From Hydractinia symbiolongicarpus (taxonomy: Eukaryota; Cnidaria; Hydrozoa; Anthoathecata; Hydractiniidae): a stretch of DNA of 64,000 bases. Below the pieces are notes generated by a model. It had not been told where the DNA came from and did no database searches. It worked only from the letters and a program-made list of their open reading frames with translations. A program made the position numbers and the translations under genes. Shown here piece after piece: positions 47,800 through 61,400 of the stretch. The DNA is taken from contig NC_079878.1 in assembly GCF_029227915.1 (NCBI RefSeq), positions 30,965,501-31,029,500 on the forward strand, in the 5' to 3' direction. Each line of letters starts with the position of its first letter. Within the stretch, counting starts at the first letter, position 1.

Positions 47800-50233
47800 A
47801 ATGTTTTCATTTTTGATAAGACGCTGAATAAAAGATGATTAATCGCCGGCAAAGCAAAACCCGCGATTTTCCGTAAATAGCGGACTCGGCCCGTATAGTC
47901 AAAAGTATACAAAGGAAGTACCCAGGGAGTAAGCTCATTTCCCAAACGATTTTTTAAATTATTTTTTCACCACTAAAACGCATGAGACTTGTAGTTTTCA
48001 AAAATGTTTTCATTTTTGATAAGACGTAGAATAAAAGATGTTAATCGCCGGCAAACGAAAACCCGCGATTTCCCGTAAATCCCGGGCTTGGCCCGTATAG
48101 TCGAATGTATACAAAGAAAGTACCCTGTGAGTAAACTCATTTCCCGAACGATTTTTTGAATTATTTTTCACCACTAAAACGCATGAGACTTGTAGTTTTC
48201 AAAAATGTTTCCATTTTTGATGAGAAGCTGAATAAAAGAAGTTTAATCGCCGGCAAACGAATATCCGCGAATTCCCGTAAATCCCAAACTCGGCCCGTAT
48301 AGTCAGAAGTATACAAAGAAAATACCCAGGGAGTAAACTCATTTCCAGAACGATTTTTTAAATTATCTTTTCACCACTAAAACGCATGAGACTTGTAGTT
48401 TTCAAAAATGTTTTCATTTTTGATAAGACGCTGAATAAAAGATGTTTAATCGCCGGCAAACGAAAACCCGCGATTTCCCGTAAATCCCGGACCCGGCCCG
48501 TATAGTCAAAAGTATACAAAGAAAGTACACAGGGAGTAAACTCATTTCCCGAACGATTTTTTAAATTATTTTTTCACCACTAAAACGCATGAGACTTGTA
48601 GTTTTCAAAAATGTTTTCATTTTTGATAAGACGCAGAATGAAAGATGTTTAATCGCCTGCAAACGAAAACCCGCGATTTCCCGTAAATCTCGTGCTTGGT
48701 CCGTATAGTCGAGTATATACAAAGAAAGTACCCTGTGAAAAAACTCATTTCCAGAACGATTTTTTAAATTATCTTTTCACCACTAAAACGCATGAGACTT
48801 GTAGTCTTCAAAAATGTTTTCATTTTTGATGAGACGCGGAATAATAGAAGTTTAATCGCCGGCAAACGAAAACCCGCGATTTCCCGTAAATCCCGGACTC
48901 GACCCGTATAGCCAAAAGTATACAAAGAAAATACTCAGGGAGTAAACTCATTTCCCGAACGATTTTTTAAATTATTTTTTCACCACTAAAACGCACGAGA
49001 CTTGTAGTTTTCAAAAATGTTTTCATTTTTGATGAGACGCTGAATAAAAGAAGTTTAATCGCCGGCAAACGAAAACCCGCGAATTCCCGTAAATCCCAAA
49101 CTCGGCCCGTATAGTCAAAAGTATACAAAGAAAATACCCAGGGAGTAAACTCATTTCCAGAACGATTTTTTAAATTATCCTTTCACCACTAAAACGCATG
49201 AGACTTGTAGTCTTCAAAAATGTTTTCATTTTTGATAAGACGCTGAATAAAAGATGATTAATCGCCGGCAAAGCAAAACCCGCGATTTTCCGTAAATAGC
49301 GGACTCGGCCCGTATAGTCAAAAGTATACAAAGGAAGTACCCAGGGAGTAAGCTCATTTCCCGAACGATTTTTTAAATTATTTTTTCACCACTAAAACGC
49401 ATGAGACTTGTAGTTTTCAAAAATGTTTTCATTTTTGTTAAGACGCAGAATAAAAGATGTTAATCGCCGGCAAACGAGAACCCGCGACTTCCCGTAAATC
49501 CCGGGCTTGGCCCGTATAGTCGAATGTATACAAAGAAAGTACCCTGTGAGTAAACTCATTTCCCGAACGATTTTTTGAATTATTTTTCACCACTAAAACG
49601 CATGAGACTTGTAGTTTTCAGGAATGTTTTCATTTTTGATGAGACGCTTAATGAAAGAAGTTTAATCGCCGGCAAACGAAAACCCGCGATTTCCCGTAAA
49701 TCCCGTGCTTGGCTTGTATAGTCGAGTATATACAAAGAAAGTACCCTGTGAGTAAACTCCTTTTCAGAACGATTTTTTATATTATCTTTTCACCACTAAA
49801 ACGCATGAGACTTGTAGTTTTTAAAAATGTTTTCATTTTTAATGAGACGCGGAATAAAAGGAGTTTAATCTCTGGTAAACGAAAACCCGCGATTTCCCGT
49901 AAATCCCGGACGCGGCCCGTATAGTCAAAAGTAGACAAAGATAATACCCAGGGAGTAAACTCATTTCCCGAACGATTTTTTAAATTACTTTTTTCACCAC
50001 TAAAACGTATGAGACTTGTAGTTTTCAAAAATGTTTTCATTTTTGATGAGGCGCTGAAGAAAAGAAGTTTAATCGACGGCAAACGAAAACCCGCGATTTC
50101 CCGTAAATCCCGGACTTGGCCCGTATAGTCAAAAGTTTACAAAGAAAGTACCCTGCGAGTAAACTCATTTCCAGAACGATTTTTTAAAATATCTTTTCAC
50201 CACTAAAACGCACGAGACTTGTAGTTTCTAAAA
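47800..50233 (+). repeat. 12-monomer higher-order repeat, copy 2
   Basis: The left join is inside a monomer near 47,800: the incoming half (GCACGAGACTTGTAGTTTCTAAAAATG) differs from the sequence preceding copy 1 (GCATGAGACTTATAGTCTTC), and from there on the two copies agree. The right edge is near 50,233, where ATGTTTTCATTTTTGATAAG is replaced by ATGTTTCCATTTTTGATGAG. Both edges fall in or beside the inverted repeat of the monomer. Confidence 0.9.
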
Positions 50234-52819
50234 ATGTTTCCATTTTTGATGAGACGCTGAATAAAAGAAGTTTAATCGCCGGCAAACGAAAACCCGCGAA
50301 TTCCCGTAAATCCCAAACTCGGCCCGTATAGTCAGAAGTATACAAAGAAAATACCCAGGGAGTAAACTCATTTCCAGAACGATTTTTTAAATTATCTTTT
50401 CACCACTAAAACGCATGAGACTTGTAGTTTTCAAAAATGTTTTCATTTTTGATAAGACGCTGAATAAAAGATGTTTAATCGCCGGCAAACGAAAACCCGC
50501 GATTTCCCGTAAATCCCGGACTCGGCCCGTATAGTCAAAAGTATACAAAGAAAGTACCCAGGGAGTAAACTCATTTCCCGAACGATTTTTTAAATTATTT
50601 TTTCACCACTAAAACGCATGAGACTTGTAGTTTTCAAAAATGTTTTCATTTTTGATAAGACGCAGAATAAAAGATGTTAATCGCCGGCAAACGAAAACCC
50701 GCGATTTCCCGTAAATCCCGGGCTTGGTCCGTATAGTCGAATGTATACAAAGAAAGTACCCTGTGAGTAAACTCATTTCCCGAACTATTTTTTAAATTAT
50801 TTTTTCACCACTAAAACGCATGAGACTTGTAGTTTTCAAAAATGTTTTCATTTTTGATGAGACGCTGAATGAAAGAAGTTTAATCGCCGGCAAACGAAAA
50901 CCCGCGATTTCCCGTAAATCCCGTGCTTGGCCCGTATAGTCGAGTATATACAAAGAAAGTACCCTGTGAAAAAACTCATTTCCAGAACGATTTTTTAAAT
51001 TATCTTTTCACCACTAAAACGCATGAGACTTGTAGTCTTCAAAAATGTTTTCATTTTTGATGAGACGCGGAATAAAAGAAGGTTAATCGCCGGCAAACGA
51101 AAACCTGCGATTTCCCGTAAATCCCGCACTTGGCCAGTCTAGTCAAAAGTATACAAAGAAAATACCCAGGGAGTAAACTCATTTCCGGAACGATTTTTTA
51201 AATTATTTTTTCACCGCTAAAACGTATGAGACTCGTAGTCTTCAAAAATGTTTTCATTTTTGATGAGACGCGGAATAAAAGAAGTTTAATCGCCGGCAAA
51301 CGAAAACCTGCGATTTCCTGTAAATCCCGCACTCGGCCCGTATAGTCAAAAGTATACAAAGAAAATACCCAGGGAGTAAACTCATTTCCCGAACGATTTT
51401 TTAAATTATTTTTTCACCGCTAAAACGTATGAGACTCGTAGTCTTCAAAAATGTTTTCATTTTTGATGAGACGCTGAATAAAAGAAGTTTAATCGCCGGC
51501 AAACGAAAACCTTCGATTTCCCGTAAATCCCGGACTCGGCCCGTATAGTCAAAAGTATACAAAGAAAGTACCCTGCGAGTAAACTCATTTCCAGAACGAT
51601 TTTTTAAATTATCTTTTCACCACTAAAACGCATGAGACTTGTAGTCTTCAAAAACGTTTTCGTTTTTGATGAGACGCGGAATAAAAGAAGTTTAATCGCC
51701 GGCAAACGAAAACCCGCGATTTCCCGTAAATCCCGGACTCGACCCGTATAGTCAAAGGTATACAAAGAAAATTCTCAGGGAGTAAACTCATTCCCGAACG
51801 ATTTTTAAATTATTTTTTCACCACTAAAACGTATGAGACTTGTAGTTTTCAAAAATGTTTTTATTTTTGATGAGACGTTGAATAAAAGAAGTTTAATCGC
51901 CGGCAAACGAAAACCCGCGATTTCCCGTAAATCCCGGACTCGGCCCGTATAGTCAAAAGTATACAAAGAAAGTACCCTGCGAGTAAACTCATTTCCAGAA
52001 CGATTTTTTAAATTATCTTTTCACCACTAAAACGCACGAGACTTGTAGTTTTCAAAAATGTTTTCACTTTTGATGAGACCCTGAATAAAAGAAGTTTACT
52101 CGCCGGCAAACGAAAACCCGCGAATTCCCGTAAATCCCAAACTCGGCCCGTATAGTCAAAAGTATACAAAGAAAATACCCAGGGAGTAAACTCATTTCCA
52201 GAACGATTTTTTAAATTATCTTTTCACCACTAAAACGCATGAGACTTGTAGTTTTCAAAAATGTTTTCATTTTTGATAAGACGCTGAATAAAAGATGATT
52301 AATCGCCGGCAAACCAAAACCCGCAATTTCCCGTAAATACCGGACTCGGCCCGTATAGTCAAAAGTATACAAAGGAAGTACCCAGGGAGTAAGCTCATTT
52401 CCCGAACGATTTTTTAAATTATTTTTTCACCACTGAAACGCATGAGACTTGTAGTTTTCAAAAATGTTTTCATTTTTGATAAGACGCAGAATAAAAGATG
52501 TTAATCGCCGGCAAACGAAAACCCGCGATTTCCCGTAAACCCGGGCTTGGCCCGTATAGTCGAATGTTTACAAAGAAAGTACCCTGTGAGTAAACTCATT
52601 TCCCGAACGATTTTTTCAATTATTTTTTCACCACTAAAACGCATGAGACTTGTAGTTTTCAAAAATGTTTTCATTTTTGATGAGATGCTTGATGAAAGAA
52701 GTTTAATCGCCGGCAAACGAAAACCCGCGATTTCCCGTAAATCCCGTGCTTGGCCCGTATAGTCGAGTATATACAAAGAAAGTACCCTGTGAGTAAACTC
52801 ATTTCCAGAACGATTTTTT
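50234..52819 (+). repeat. Mosaic satellite, including the GACTCGTAGTC subtype
   Basis: Monomers with CACCGCTAAAACGTATGAG and GACTCGTAGTCTTC appear near 51,214 and 51,416 as adjacent copies and recur near 55,268, 57,094, 58,309, 58,707 and 61,354. A monomer with AACCTTCGATTTCCCG at 51,510 matches 58,810 and 61,447. Nothing non-satellite is present. Confidence 0.7.
51647..51668 (+). other. Inverted repeat with matched changes in both arms
   Basis: This copy reads TCAAAAACG-TTTT-CGTTTTTGA. The usual left arm CAAAAATG has changed to CAAAAACG, and the usual right arm CATTTTTG has changed to CGTTTTTG, so perfect pairing is kept. The related copies near 52,862 and 53,268 carry only the left-arm change. 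Confidence 0.8.
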
Positions 52820-53631
52820 AAATTATCTTTTCACCACTAAAACGCATGAGACTTGTAGTCTTCAAAAACGTTTTCATTTTTGATGAGACGCGGCATAAAA
52901 GAAGTTTAATCGCCGGCAAACGAAAACCCGCGATTTCCCGTAAATCCCTGACTCGGCCCGTATAGTCAAAATTATACAAAGAAAATACCCAGGGAGTAAA
53001 CTCATTTCCCGAACGATTTTTTAAATTATTTTTTCACCACTAAAACGCAAGAGACTCGTAGTTTTTAAAAATGTTTTCATTTTTGATGAGACGCTGAATA
53101 AAAGAAGTTTAATCGCCGGCAAACGAAAACCCGCGATTTCCTGTAAATCCCGGGCTTGGCCCGTATAGTCGAATGTATACAAAGAAAGTACCCTGTGAGT
53201 GAACTCATTTCCCGAACGATTTTTTAAATTATCTTTTCACCACTAAAACGCATGAGACTTGTAGTCTTCAAAAACGTTTTCATTTTTGATGAGACGCGGC
53301 ATAAAAGAAGTTTAATCGCCGGCAAACGAAAACCCGCGATTTCCCGTAAATCCCGGACTCGGCCCGTATAGTCAAAATTATACAAAGAAAATACCCAGGG
53401 AGTAAACTCATTTCCCGAACGATTTTTTAAATTATTTTTTCACCACTAAAACGCAAGAGACTTGTAGTTTTCAAAAATGTTTTCATTTTTGATGAGACGC
53501 TGAATAAAAGAAGTTTAATCGCCGGCAAACGAAAACCCGCGATTTCCTGTAAATCCCGGGCTTGGCCCGTATAGTCGAATGTATACAAAGAAAGTACCCT
53601 GTGAGTGAACTCATTTCCCGAACGATTTTTT
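52820..53631 (+). repeat. Dimer repeat, two copies (406 bp)
   Basis: CGGCATAAAAG is at 52,891 and 53,297, exactly two monomers apart. Both units hold CAAAAACGTTTTC, AAAATTATACAAAG, GCAAGAGACT and ATTTCCTGTAAATCCCGG. Small differences (CCCTGACTCGG against CCCGGACTCGG; GACTCGTAG against GACTTGTAG) separate them. Confidence 0.8.
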
Positions 53632-53636
53632 AAATT

Positions 53637-55461
53637 ATCTTTTCACCACTAAAACGCATGAGACTTGTAGTTTTTAAAAATGTTTTCATTTTTGATGAGA
53701 CGCTGAATAAAAGATGTTTAATCGCCGGCAAACAAAAACCCGCAATTTCCCGTAAATCCCGGACTCGGCCCGTATAGTCAAAAGTATACAAAGAAAATAC
53801 CCAGGGAGTAAACTCATTTCCAGAACGATTTTTTAAATTATCTTTTCACCACTAAAACGCATGAGACTTGTAGTTTTCAAAAATGTTTTCATTTTTGATA
53901 AGACGCAGAATAAAAGATGTTAATCGCCGGCAATCGAAAACCCGCGATTTCCCGTAAATCCCGGGCTTGGCCCGTATAGTCGAATGTATACAAAGAAAGT
54001 ACACTGTGAGTAAACTCATTTCCCGAACGATTTTTTGAATTATTTTTCACCACTAAAACGCATGAGACTTGTAGTTTTCAGGAATGTTTTCATTTTTGAT
54101 GAGACGCTTAATGAAAAGAGTTTAATCGCCGGCAAACGAAAACCCGCGATTTCCCGTAAATCCCGTGCTTGGCTTGTATAGTCGAGTATATACAAAGAAA
54201 GTACCCTGTGAGTAAACTCCTTTCCAGAACGATTTTTTATATTATCTTTTCACCACTAAAACGCATGAGACTTGTAGTTTTCAAAAATGTTTTCATTTTT
54301 AATGAGACGCGGAATAAAAGAAGTTTAATCGCCGGTAAACGAAAACCCGCGATTTCCCGTAAATCCCGGACTCGGCCCGTATAGTCAAAAGTAGACAAAG
54401 AAAATACCCAGGGAGTAAACTCATTTCCCGAACGATTTTTTAAATTATTTTTTCACCACTAAAACGTATGAGACTTGTAGTTTTCAAAAATGTTTTCATT
54501 TTTGATAAGACCGTGAATAAAAGATGTTTAATCGCCGGCATACGAAAACCCGCGATTTCCCGTAAATCCCGGACTCGGCCCGTATATTCAAAAGTATACA
54601 AAGAAAGTACCCAGGGAGTAAACTCATTTCCCGAACGATTTTTTATATTATTTTTTCACCACTAAAACGCATGAGACTTGTAGTTTTCAAAAATATTTTC
54701 ATTTTTGATAAGACGCAGAATAAAAGATGTTTAATCGCCGGCAAACGAAAACCCGCGATTTCCCGTAAATCCCGGGCTTGGCCCGTATAGTCGAATGTAT
54801 ACAAAGAAAGTACCCTGTGAGTAAACTCATTTCCCGAACGATTTTTTAAATTATTTTTTCACCACTAAAACGCATGAGACTTGTAGTTTTCAAAAATGTT
54901 TTCATTTTTGATGAGACGCTGAATGAAAGAAGTTTAATCGCCGGCAAACGAAAACCCGCGATTTCCCGTAAATCCCGTGCTTGGCCCGTATAGTCGAGTA
55001 TATACAAAGAAAGTACCCTGTGAAAAAACTCATTTCCAGAAAGATTTTTTAAATTATCTTTTCCCAACTAAAACGCATGACACTTGTAGTCTTCAAAAAT
55101 GTTTTCATTTTTGATGACACGCGGAATAAAAGAAGTTTAATCGCCGGCAAACGAAAACCTGCGATTTCCCGTAAATCCCGCACTCGGCCCGTATAGTCAA
55201 AAGTATACAAAGAAAATACCCAGGAAGTAAACTCAATTCCCGAACGATTTTTTAAATTATTTTTTCACCGCTAAAACGTATGAGACTCGTAGTCTTCAAA
55301 AATGTTTTCATTTTTGATGAGACGCTGAATAAAAGAAGTTTAATCGCCGGCAAACGAAAACCCGCGATTTCCCGTAAATCCCGTGCTTGGCTTGTATAGT
55401 CGAGTATATACAAAGAAAGTACCCTGTGAGTAAACTCCTTTCCAGAACGATTTTTTATATT
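53637..55461 (+). repeat. 9-monomer higher-order repeat, copy 1 (1,825 bp)
   Basis: The next copy is at +1,825 bp (9 x 203 less 2). Shared private variants are GGCAATCGAAAACC, AAGTACACTGTGAG, TTAATGAAAAGAG, TTTTTAATGAGACGCGG, AAGACCGTGAATAAAAG (near 54,507 and 56,332), GGCATACGAAAACC, CAAAAATATTTTC, CCAGAAAGATTTT, and CTTTTCCCAACTAAAACGC. CCCGGACTCGG near 53,757 reads CCCGGCCTCGG in copy 2. Confidence 0.9.
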
Positions 55462-57320
55462 ATCTTTTCACCACTAAAACGCATGAGACTTGTAGTTTTT
55501 AAAAATGTTTTCATTTTTGATGAGACGCTGAATAAAAGATGTTTAATCGCCGGCAAACAAAAACCCGCAATTTCCCGTAAATCCCGGCCTCGGCCCGTAT
55601 AGTCAAAAGTATACAAAGAAAATACCCAGGGAGTAAACTCATTTCCAGAACGATTTTTTAAATTATCTTTTCACCACTAAAACGCATGAGACTTGTAGTT
55701 TTCAAAAATGTTTTCATTTTTGATAAGACGCAGAATAAAAGATGTTAATCGCCGGCAATCGAAAACCCGCGATTTCCCGTAAATCCCGGGCTTGGCCCGT
55801 ATAGTCGAATGTATACAAAGAAAGTACACTGTGAGTAAACTCATTTCCCGAACGATTTTTTGAATTATTTTTCACCACTAAAACGCATGAGACTTGTAGT
55901 TTTCAGGAATGTTTTCATTTTTGATGAGACGCTTAATGAAAAGAGTTTAATCGCCGGCAAACGAAAACCCGCGATTTCCCGTAAATCCCGTGCTTGGCTT
56001 GTATAGTCGAGTATATACAAAGAAAGTACCCTGTGAGTAAACTCCTTTCCAGAACGATTTTTTATATTATCTTTTCACCACTAAAACGCATGAGACTTGT
56101 AGTTTTCAAAAATGTTTTCATTTTTAATGAGACGCGGAATAAAAGAAGTTTAATCGCCGGTAAACGAAAACCCGCGATTTCCCGTAAATCCCGGACTCGG
56201 CCCGTATAGTCAAAAGTAGACAAAGAAAATACCCAGGGAGTAAACTCATTTCCCGAACGATTTTTTAAATTATTTTTTCACCACTAAAACGTATGAGACT
56301 TGTAGTTTTCAAAAATGTTTTCATTTTTGATAAGACCGTGAATAAAAGATGTTTAATCGCCGGCATACGAAAACCCGCGATTTCCCGTAAATCCCGGACT
56401 CGGCCCGTATATTCAAAAGTATACAAAGAAAGTACCCAGGGAGTAAACTCATTTCCCGAACGATTTTTTATATTATTTTTTCACCACTAAAACGCATGAG
56501 ACTTGTAGTTTTCAAAAATATTTTCATTTTTGATAAGACGCAGAATAAAAGATGTTTAATCGCCGGCAAACGAAAACCCGCGATTTCCCGTAAATCCCGG
56601 GCTTGGCCCGTATAGTCGAATGTATACAAAGAAAGTACCCTGTGAGTAAACTCATTTCCCGAACGATTTTTTAAATTATTTTTTCACCACTAAAACGCAT
56701 GAGACTTGTAGTTTTCAAAAATGTTTTCATTTTTGATGAGACGCTGAATGAAAGAAGTTTAATCGCCGGCAAACGAAAACCCGCGATTTCCCGTAAATCC
56801 CGTGCTTGGCCCGTATAGTCGAGTATATACAAAGAAAGTACCCTGTGAAAAAACTCATTTCCAGAAAGATTTTTTAAATTATCTTTTCCCAACTAAAACG
56901 CATGACACTTGTAGTCTTCAAAAATGTTTTCATTTTTGATGACACGCGGAATAAAAGAAGTTTAATCGCCGGCAAACGAAAACCTGCGATTTCCCGTAAA
57001 TCCCGCACTCGGCCCGTATAGTCAAAAGTATACAAAGAAAATACCCAGGAAGTAAACTCAATTCCCGAACGATTTTTTAAATTATTTTTTCACCGCTAAA
57101 ACGTATGAGACTCGTAGTCTTCAAAAATGTTTTCATTTTTGATGAGACGCTGAATAAAAGAAGTTTAATCGCCGGCAAACGAAAACCCGCGATTTCCCGT
57201 AAATCCCGTGCTTGGCTTGTATAGTCGAGTATATACAAAGAAAGTACCCTGTGAGTAAACTCCTTTCCAGAACGATTTTTTATATTATCTTTTCACCACT
57301 AAAACGCATGAGACTTGTAG
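55462..57320 (+). repeat. 9-monomer higher-order repeat, copy 2
   Basis: This copy is near-identical to copy 1 in register. It diverges at ~57,320, where the sequence keeps TTTTTAATGAGACGCGG instead of returning to the TTTTTAAAAATG...GATGAGACGCTG monomer that opens each unit. Confidence 0.9.
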
Positions 57321-58400
57321 TTTTCAAAAATGTTTTCATTTTTAATGAGACGCGGAATAAAAGAAGTTTAATCGCCGGTAAACGAAAACCCGCGATTTCC
57401 CGTAAATCCCGCACTCGGCCCGTATAGTCAAAAGTAGACAAAGAAAATACCCAGGGAGTAAACTCATTTCCCGAACGATTTTTTAAATTATTTTTTCACC
57501 ACTAAAACGCATGAGACTTGTAGTTTTAAAAAATGTTTTCATTTTTAATGAGACGCGGAATAAAAGAAGTTTAATCGCCGGTAAACGAAAACCCGCGATT
57601 TCCCGTAAATCCCGGACTCGGCCCGTATAGTCAAAAGTAGACAAAGAAAATACCCAGGGAGTAAACTCATTTCCCGAACGATTTTTTAAATTATTTTTTC
57701 ACCACTAAAACGTATGAGACTTGTAGTTTTCAAAAATGTTTTCATTTTTGATAAGACCGTGAATAAAAGATGTTTAATCGCCGGCAAACGAAAACCCGCG
57801 ATTTCCCGTAAATCCCGGGCTTGGCCCGTATAGTCGAATGTATACAAAGAAAGTACCCTGTAAGTAAACTCATTTTCCGAACGATTTTTTAAATTATTTT
57901 TTCACCACTAAAACGCATGAGACTTGTAGTTTTCAAAAATGTTTTCATTTTTGATGAGACGCTGAATGAAAGAAGTTTAATCGCCGGCAAACGAAAACCC
58001 GCGATTTCCCGTAAATCCCGTGCTTGGCCCGTATAGTCGAGTATATACAAAGAAAGTACCCTGTGAAAAAACTCATTTCCAGAAAGATTTTTTAAATTAT
58101 CTTTTCCCAACTAAAACGCATGACACTTGTAGTCTTCAAAAATGTTTTCATTTTTGATGACACGCGGAATAAAAGAAGTTTAATCGCCGGCAAACGAAAA
58201 CCTGCGATTTCCCGTAAATTCCGCACTCGGCCCGTATAGTCAAAAGTATACAAAGAAAATACCCAGGAAGTAAACTCATTTCCCGAACGATTTTTTAAAT
58301 TATTTTTTCACCGCTAAAACGTATGAGACTCGTAGTCTTCAAAAATGTTTTCATTTTTGATGAGACGCTGAATAAAAGAAGTTTAATCGCCGGCAAACGA
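57321..58400 (+). repeat. Partial third copy of the 9-monomer unit
   Basis: Segment ~57,778-58,398 follows ~56,560-57,180 at +1,218 bp (6 monomers), including CCAGAAAGATTTT and CTTTTCCCAACTAAAACGC. Three monomers of the 9-monomer unit are therefore missing, as expected from an in-register deletion. Confidence 0.75.
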
Positions 58401-61400
58401 AAACCTGCGATTACCCGTAAATCCCAGACTCGACCCGTATAGTCAAAAGTATACAAAGAAAGTACCCTGCGAGTAAACTCATTTCCAGAACGATTTTTTA
58501 AATTATCTTTTCACCACTAAAACGCATGAGACTTGTAGTCTTCAAAAATGTTTTCATTTTTGATGAGACGCGGAATAAAAGAAGTTTAATCGCCGGCAAA
58601 CGAAAACCTCCGATTTCCCGTAAATCCCGCACTCGGCTGGTATAGTCAAAAGTATACAAAGAAAATACCCAGGGAGTAAACTCAATTCCCGAACGATTTT
58701 TTAAAATTATTTTTCACCGCTAAAACGTATGAGACTCGTAGTCTTCAAAAATGTTTTCATTTTTGATGAGACGCTGAATAAAAGAAGTTTAATCGCCGGC
58801 AAACGAAAACCTTCGATTTCCCGTAAATCCCGGACTCGGCCCGTATAGTCAAAAGTATACAAAGAAAGTACCCTGCGAGTAAACTCATTTCCAGAACGAT
58901 TTTTTAAATTATCTTTTCACCACTAAAACGCACGAGACTTGTAGTTTTCAAAAATGTTTTCATTTTTGATGAGATGCTGAATAAAATAAGTTTAATTGCC
59001 GGCAAACGAAAACCCGCGAATTCCCGTAAATACCGGACTCGGCCCGTATAGTCAAAAGTATACAAAGGAAGTACCCAGGGAGTAAGCTCATTTCCCGAAC
59101 GATTTTTTAAATTATTTTTTCACCACTAAAACGCATGAGACTTGTAGTTTTCAAAAATGTTTTTATTTTTGATAAGACGCAGAATAAAAGTTGTTAATCG
59201 CCGGCAAACGAAAACCCGCGATTTCCCGTAAATCCCGGGCTTGGCCCGTATAGTCGAATGTATACAAAGAAAGTACCCTGTGAGTAAACTCATTTCCCGA
59301 ACGATTTTTTAAATTATTTTTTCACCACTAAAACGCATGAGACTTGTAGTTTTCAAAAATGTTTTCATTTTTGATGAGACGCTGGATGAAAGAAGTTTAA
59401 TCGCCGGCAAACGAAAACCCGCGATTTCCCGTAAATCCCGTGCTTGGCCCGTATAGTCGAGTATATACAAAGAAAGTACCCTGTGAGTAAACTCATTTCC
59501 AGAACGATTTTTTAAATTAACTTTTCACCACTAAAACGCATGAGACTTGTAGTCTTCAAAACGTTTTCATTTTTGATGAGACGCTGAATAAAAGAAGTTT
59601 AATCGCCGGCAAACGAAAACCCGCGATTTCCCTTAAATCCCGCACTCGGACCGTATAGTCAAAAGTATACAAAAAAAATACCCAGGGAGTAAACTCATTT
59701 CCCGAACGATTTTTTAAATTATTTTTTCACCACTAAAACGTATGAGACTCGTAGTTTTCAAAAATGTTTTCATTTTTGATGAGACGGTGAATAAAAGAAG
59801 TTTAATCGCCGGCAAACAAAAACCCGCGATTTCCCGTAAATCCCGGACTCGACCCGTATAGTCAAAAGTATACAAAGAAAGTACCCAGGGAGTAAACTCA
59901 TTTCCCGAACGATTTTTTAAATTATTTTTTCACCACTAAAACGCAAGAGACTTGTAGTTTTCAAAAATGTTTTCATTTTTGATGAGACGCTGAATAAAAG
60001 AAGTTTAATCGCCGGCAAACGAAAACCCGTGATTTCCTGTAAATCCCGGGCTTGGCCCGTATAGTCGAATGTATACAAAGAAAGTACCCTGTGAGTGAAC
60101 TCATTTCCCGAACGATTTTTTAAATTATCTTTTCACCACTAAAACGTATGAGACTTGTAGTTTTTAAAAATGTTTTCATTTTTGATGAGACGCTGAATAA
60201 AAGATGTTTAATCGCCGGCAAACGAAAACCCGCAATTTCCCGTAAATCCCGAACTCGACCCGTATAGTCAAAAGTATACAAAGAAAATACCCAGGGAGTA
60301 AACTCATTTCCAGAACGAGTTTTTAAATTATCTTTTCACCACTAAAACGCATGAGACTTGTAGTTTTCAAAAATGTTTTCATTTTTGATAAGACGCTGGA
60401 TAAAAGATGTTAAATCACCGGCAAACCAAAACCCGCGATTTCCCGTAAATACCGGACTCGGCCCGCATAGTCAAAAGTATACAAAGAAAGTACCCAGGGA
60501 GTAAACTCATTTCCCGAACGATTTTTTAAATTATTTTTTCACCACTAAAACGCATGAGACTTGTAGTTTTCAAAAATGTTTTCATTTTTGATGAGACGCT
60601 GAATAAAAGAAGTTTAATCGCCGGCAAACGAAAAACCGCGATTTCCCGTAAATCCCGGACTCGGCCCGTATAGTCAAAAGTATACAAAGAAAATACCCAG
60701 GGAGTAAACTCATTTTCAGAACGAATTTTTAAATTATCTTTTCACCACTAAAACGCATGAGACTTGAAGTTTTCAAAAATGTTTTCATTTTTGATAAGAC
60801 GCTGAATAAAAGATGTTTAATCGCCGGCAAACCAAAACCCGCGATTTCCCGTAAATACCGGACTCGGCCCGTATAGTCAAAAGTATACAAAGAAAGTACC
60901 CAGGGAGTAAGCTCATTCCCCGAACGATTTTTTAAATTATTTTTTCACCACTAAAACGCATGAGACTTGTAGTTTTCAAAAATGTTTTCATTTTTGATGA
61001 GACGCTGAATGAAAGAAGTTTAATCGCCGACAAACGAAAACCCGCGATTTCCCGTAAATCCCGTGCTTGGCCCGTATAGTCGAGTATATACAAAGAAAGT
61101 ACCCTGTGAAAAAACTCATTTCCAGAACGATTTTTTAAATTATCTTTTCCCAACTAAAACGCATGACACTTGTAGTCTTCAAAAATGTTTTCATTTTTGA
61201 TGAGACGCGGAATAAAAGAAGTTTAATCGCCGGCAAACGAAAACCTGCGATTTCCCGTAAATACCGCACTCGGCCCGTATAGTCAAAAGTATACAAAGAA
61301 AATACCCAGGGAGTAAACTCATTTCCAGAACAATTTTTTAAATTATTTTTTTACCGCTAAAACGTATGAGACTCGTAGTCTTCAAAAATGTTTACATTTT

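Noticed and set aside
45367-50233. Assembly artefact as the explanation for near-identical neighbouring blocks
   Set aside because: It cannot be excluded without reads. However, duplications of many different lengths with graded divergence (from no seen differences to several per kb) fit biological amplification better than one systematic error, so the blocks are reported as real with this caveat.
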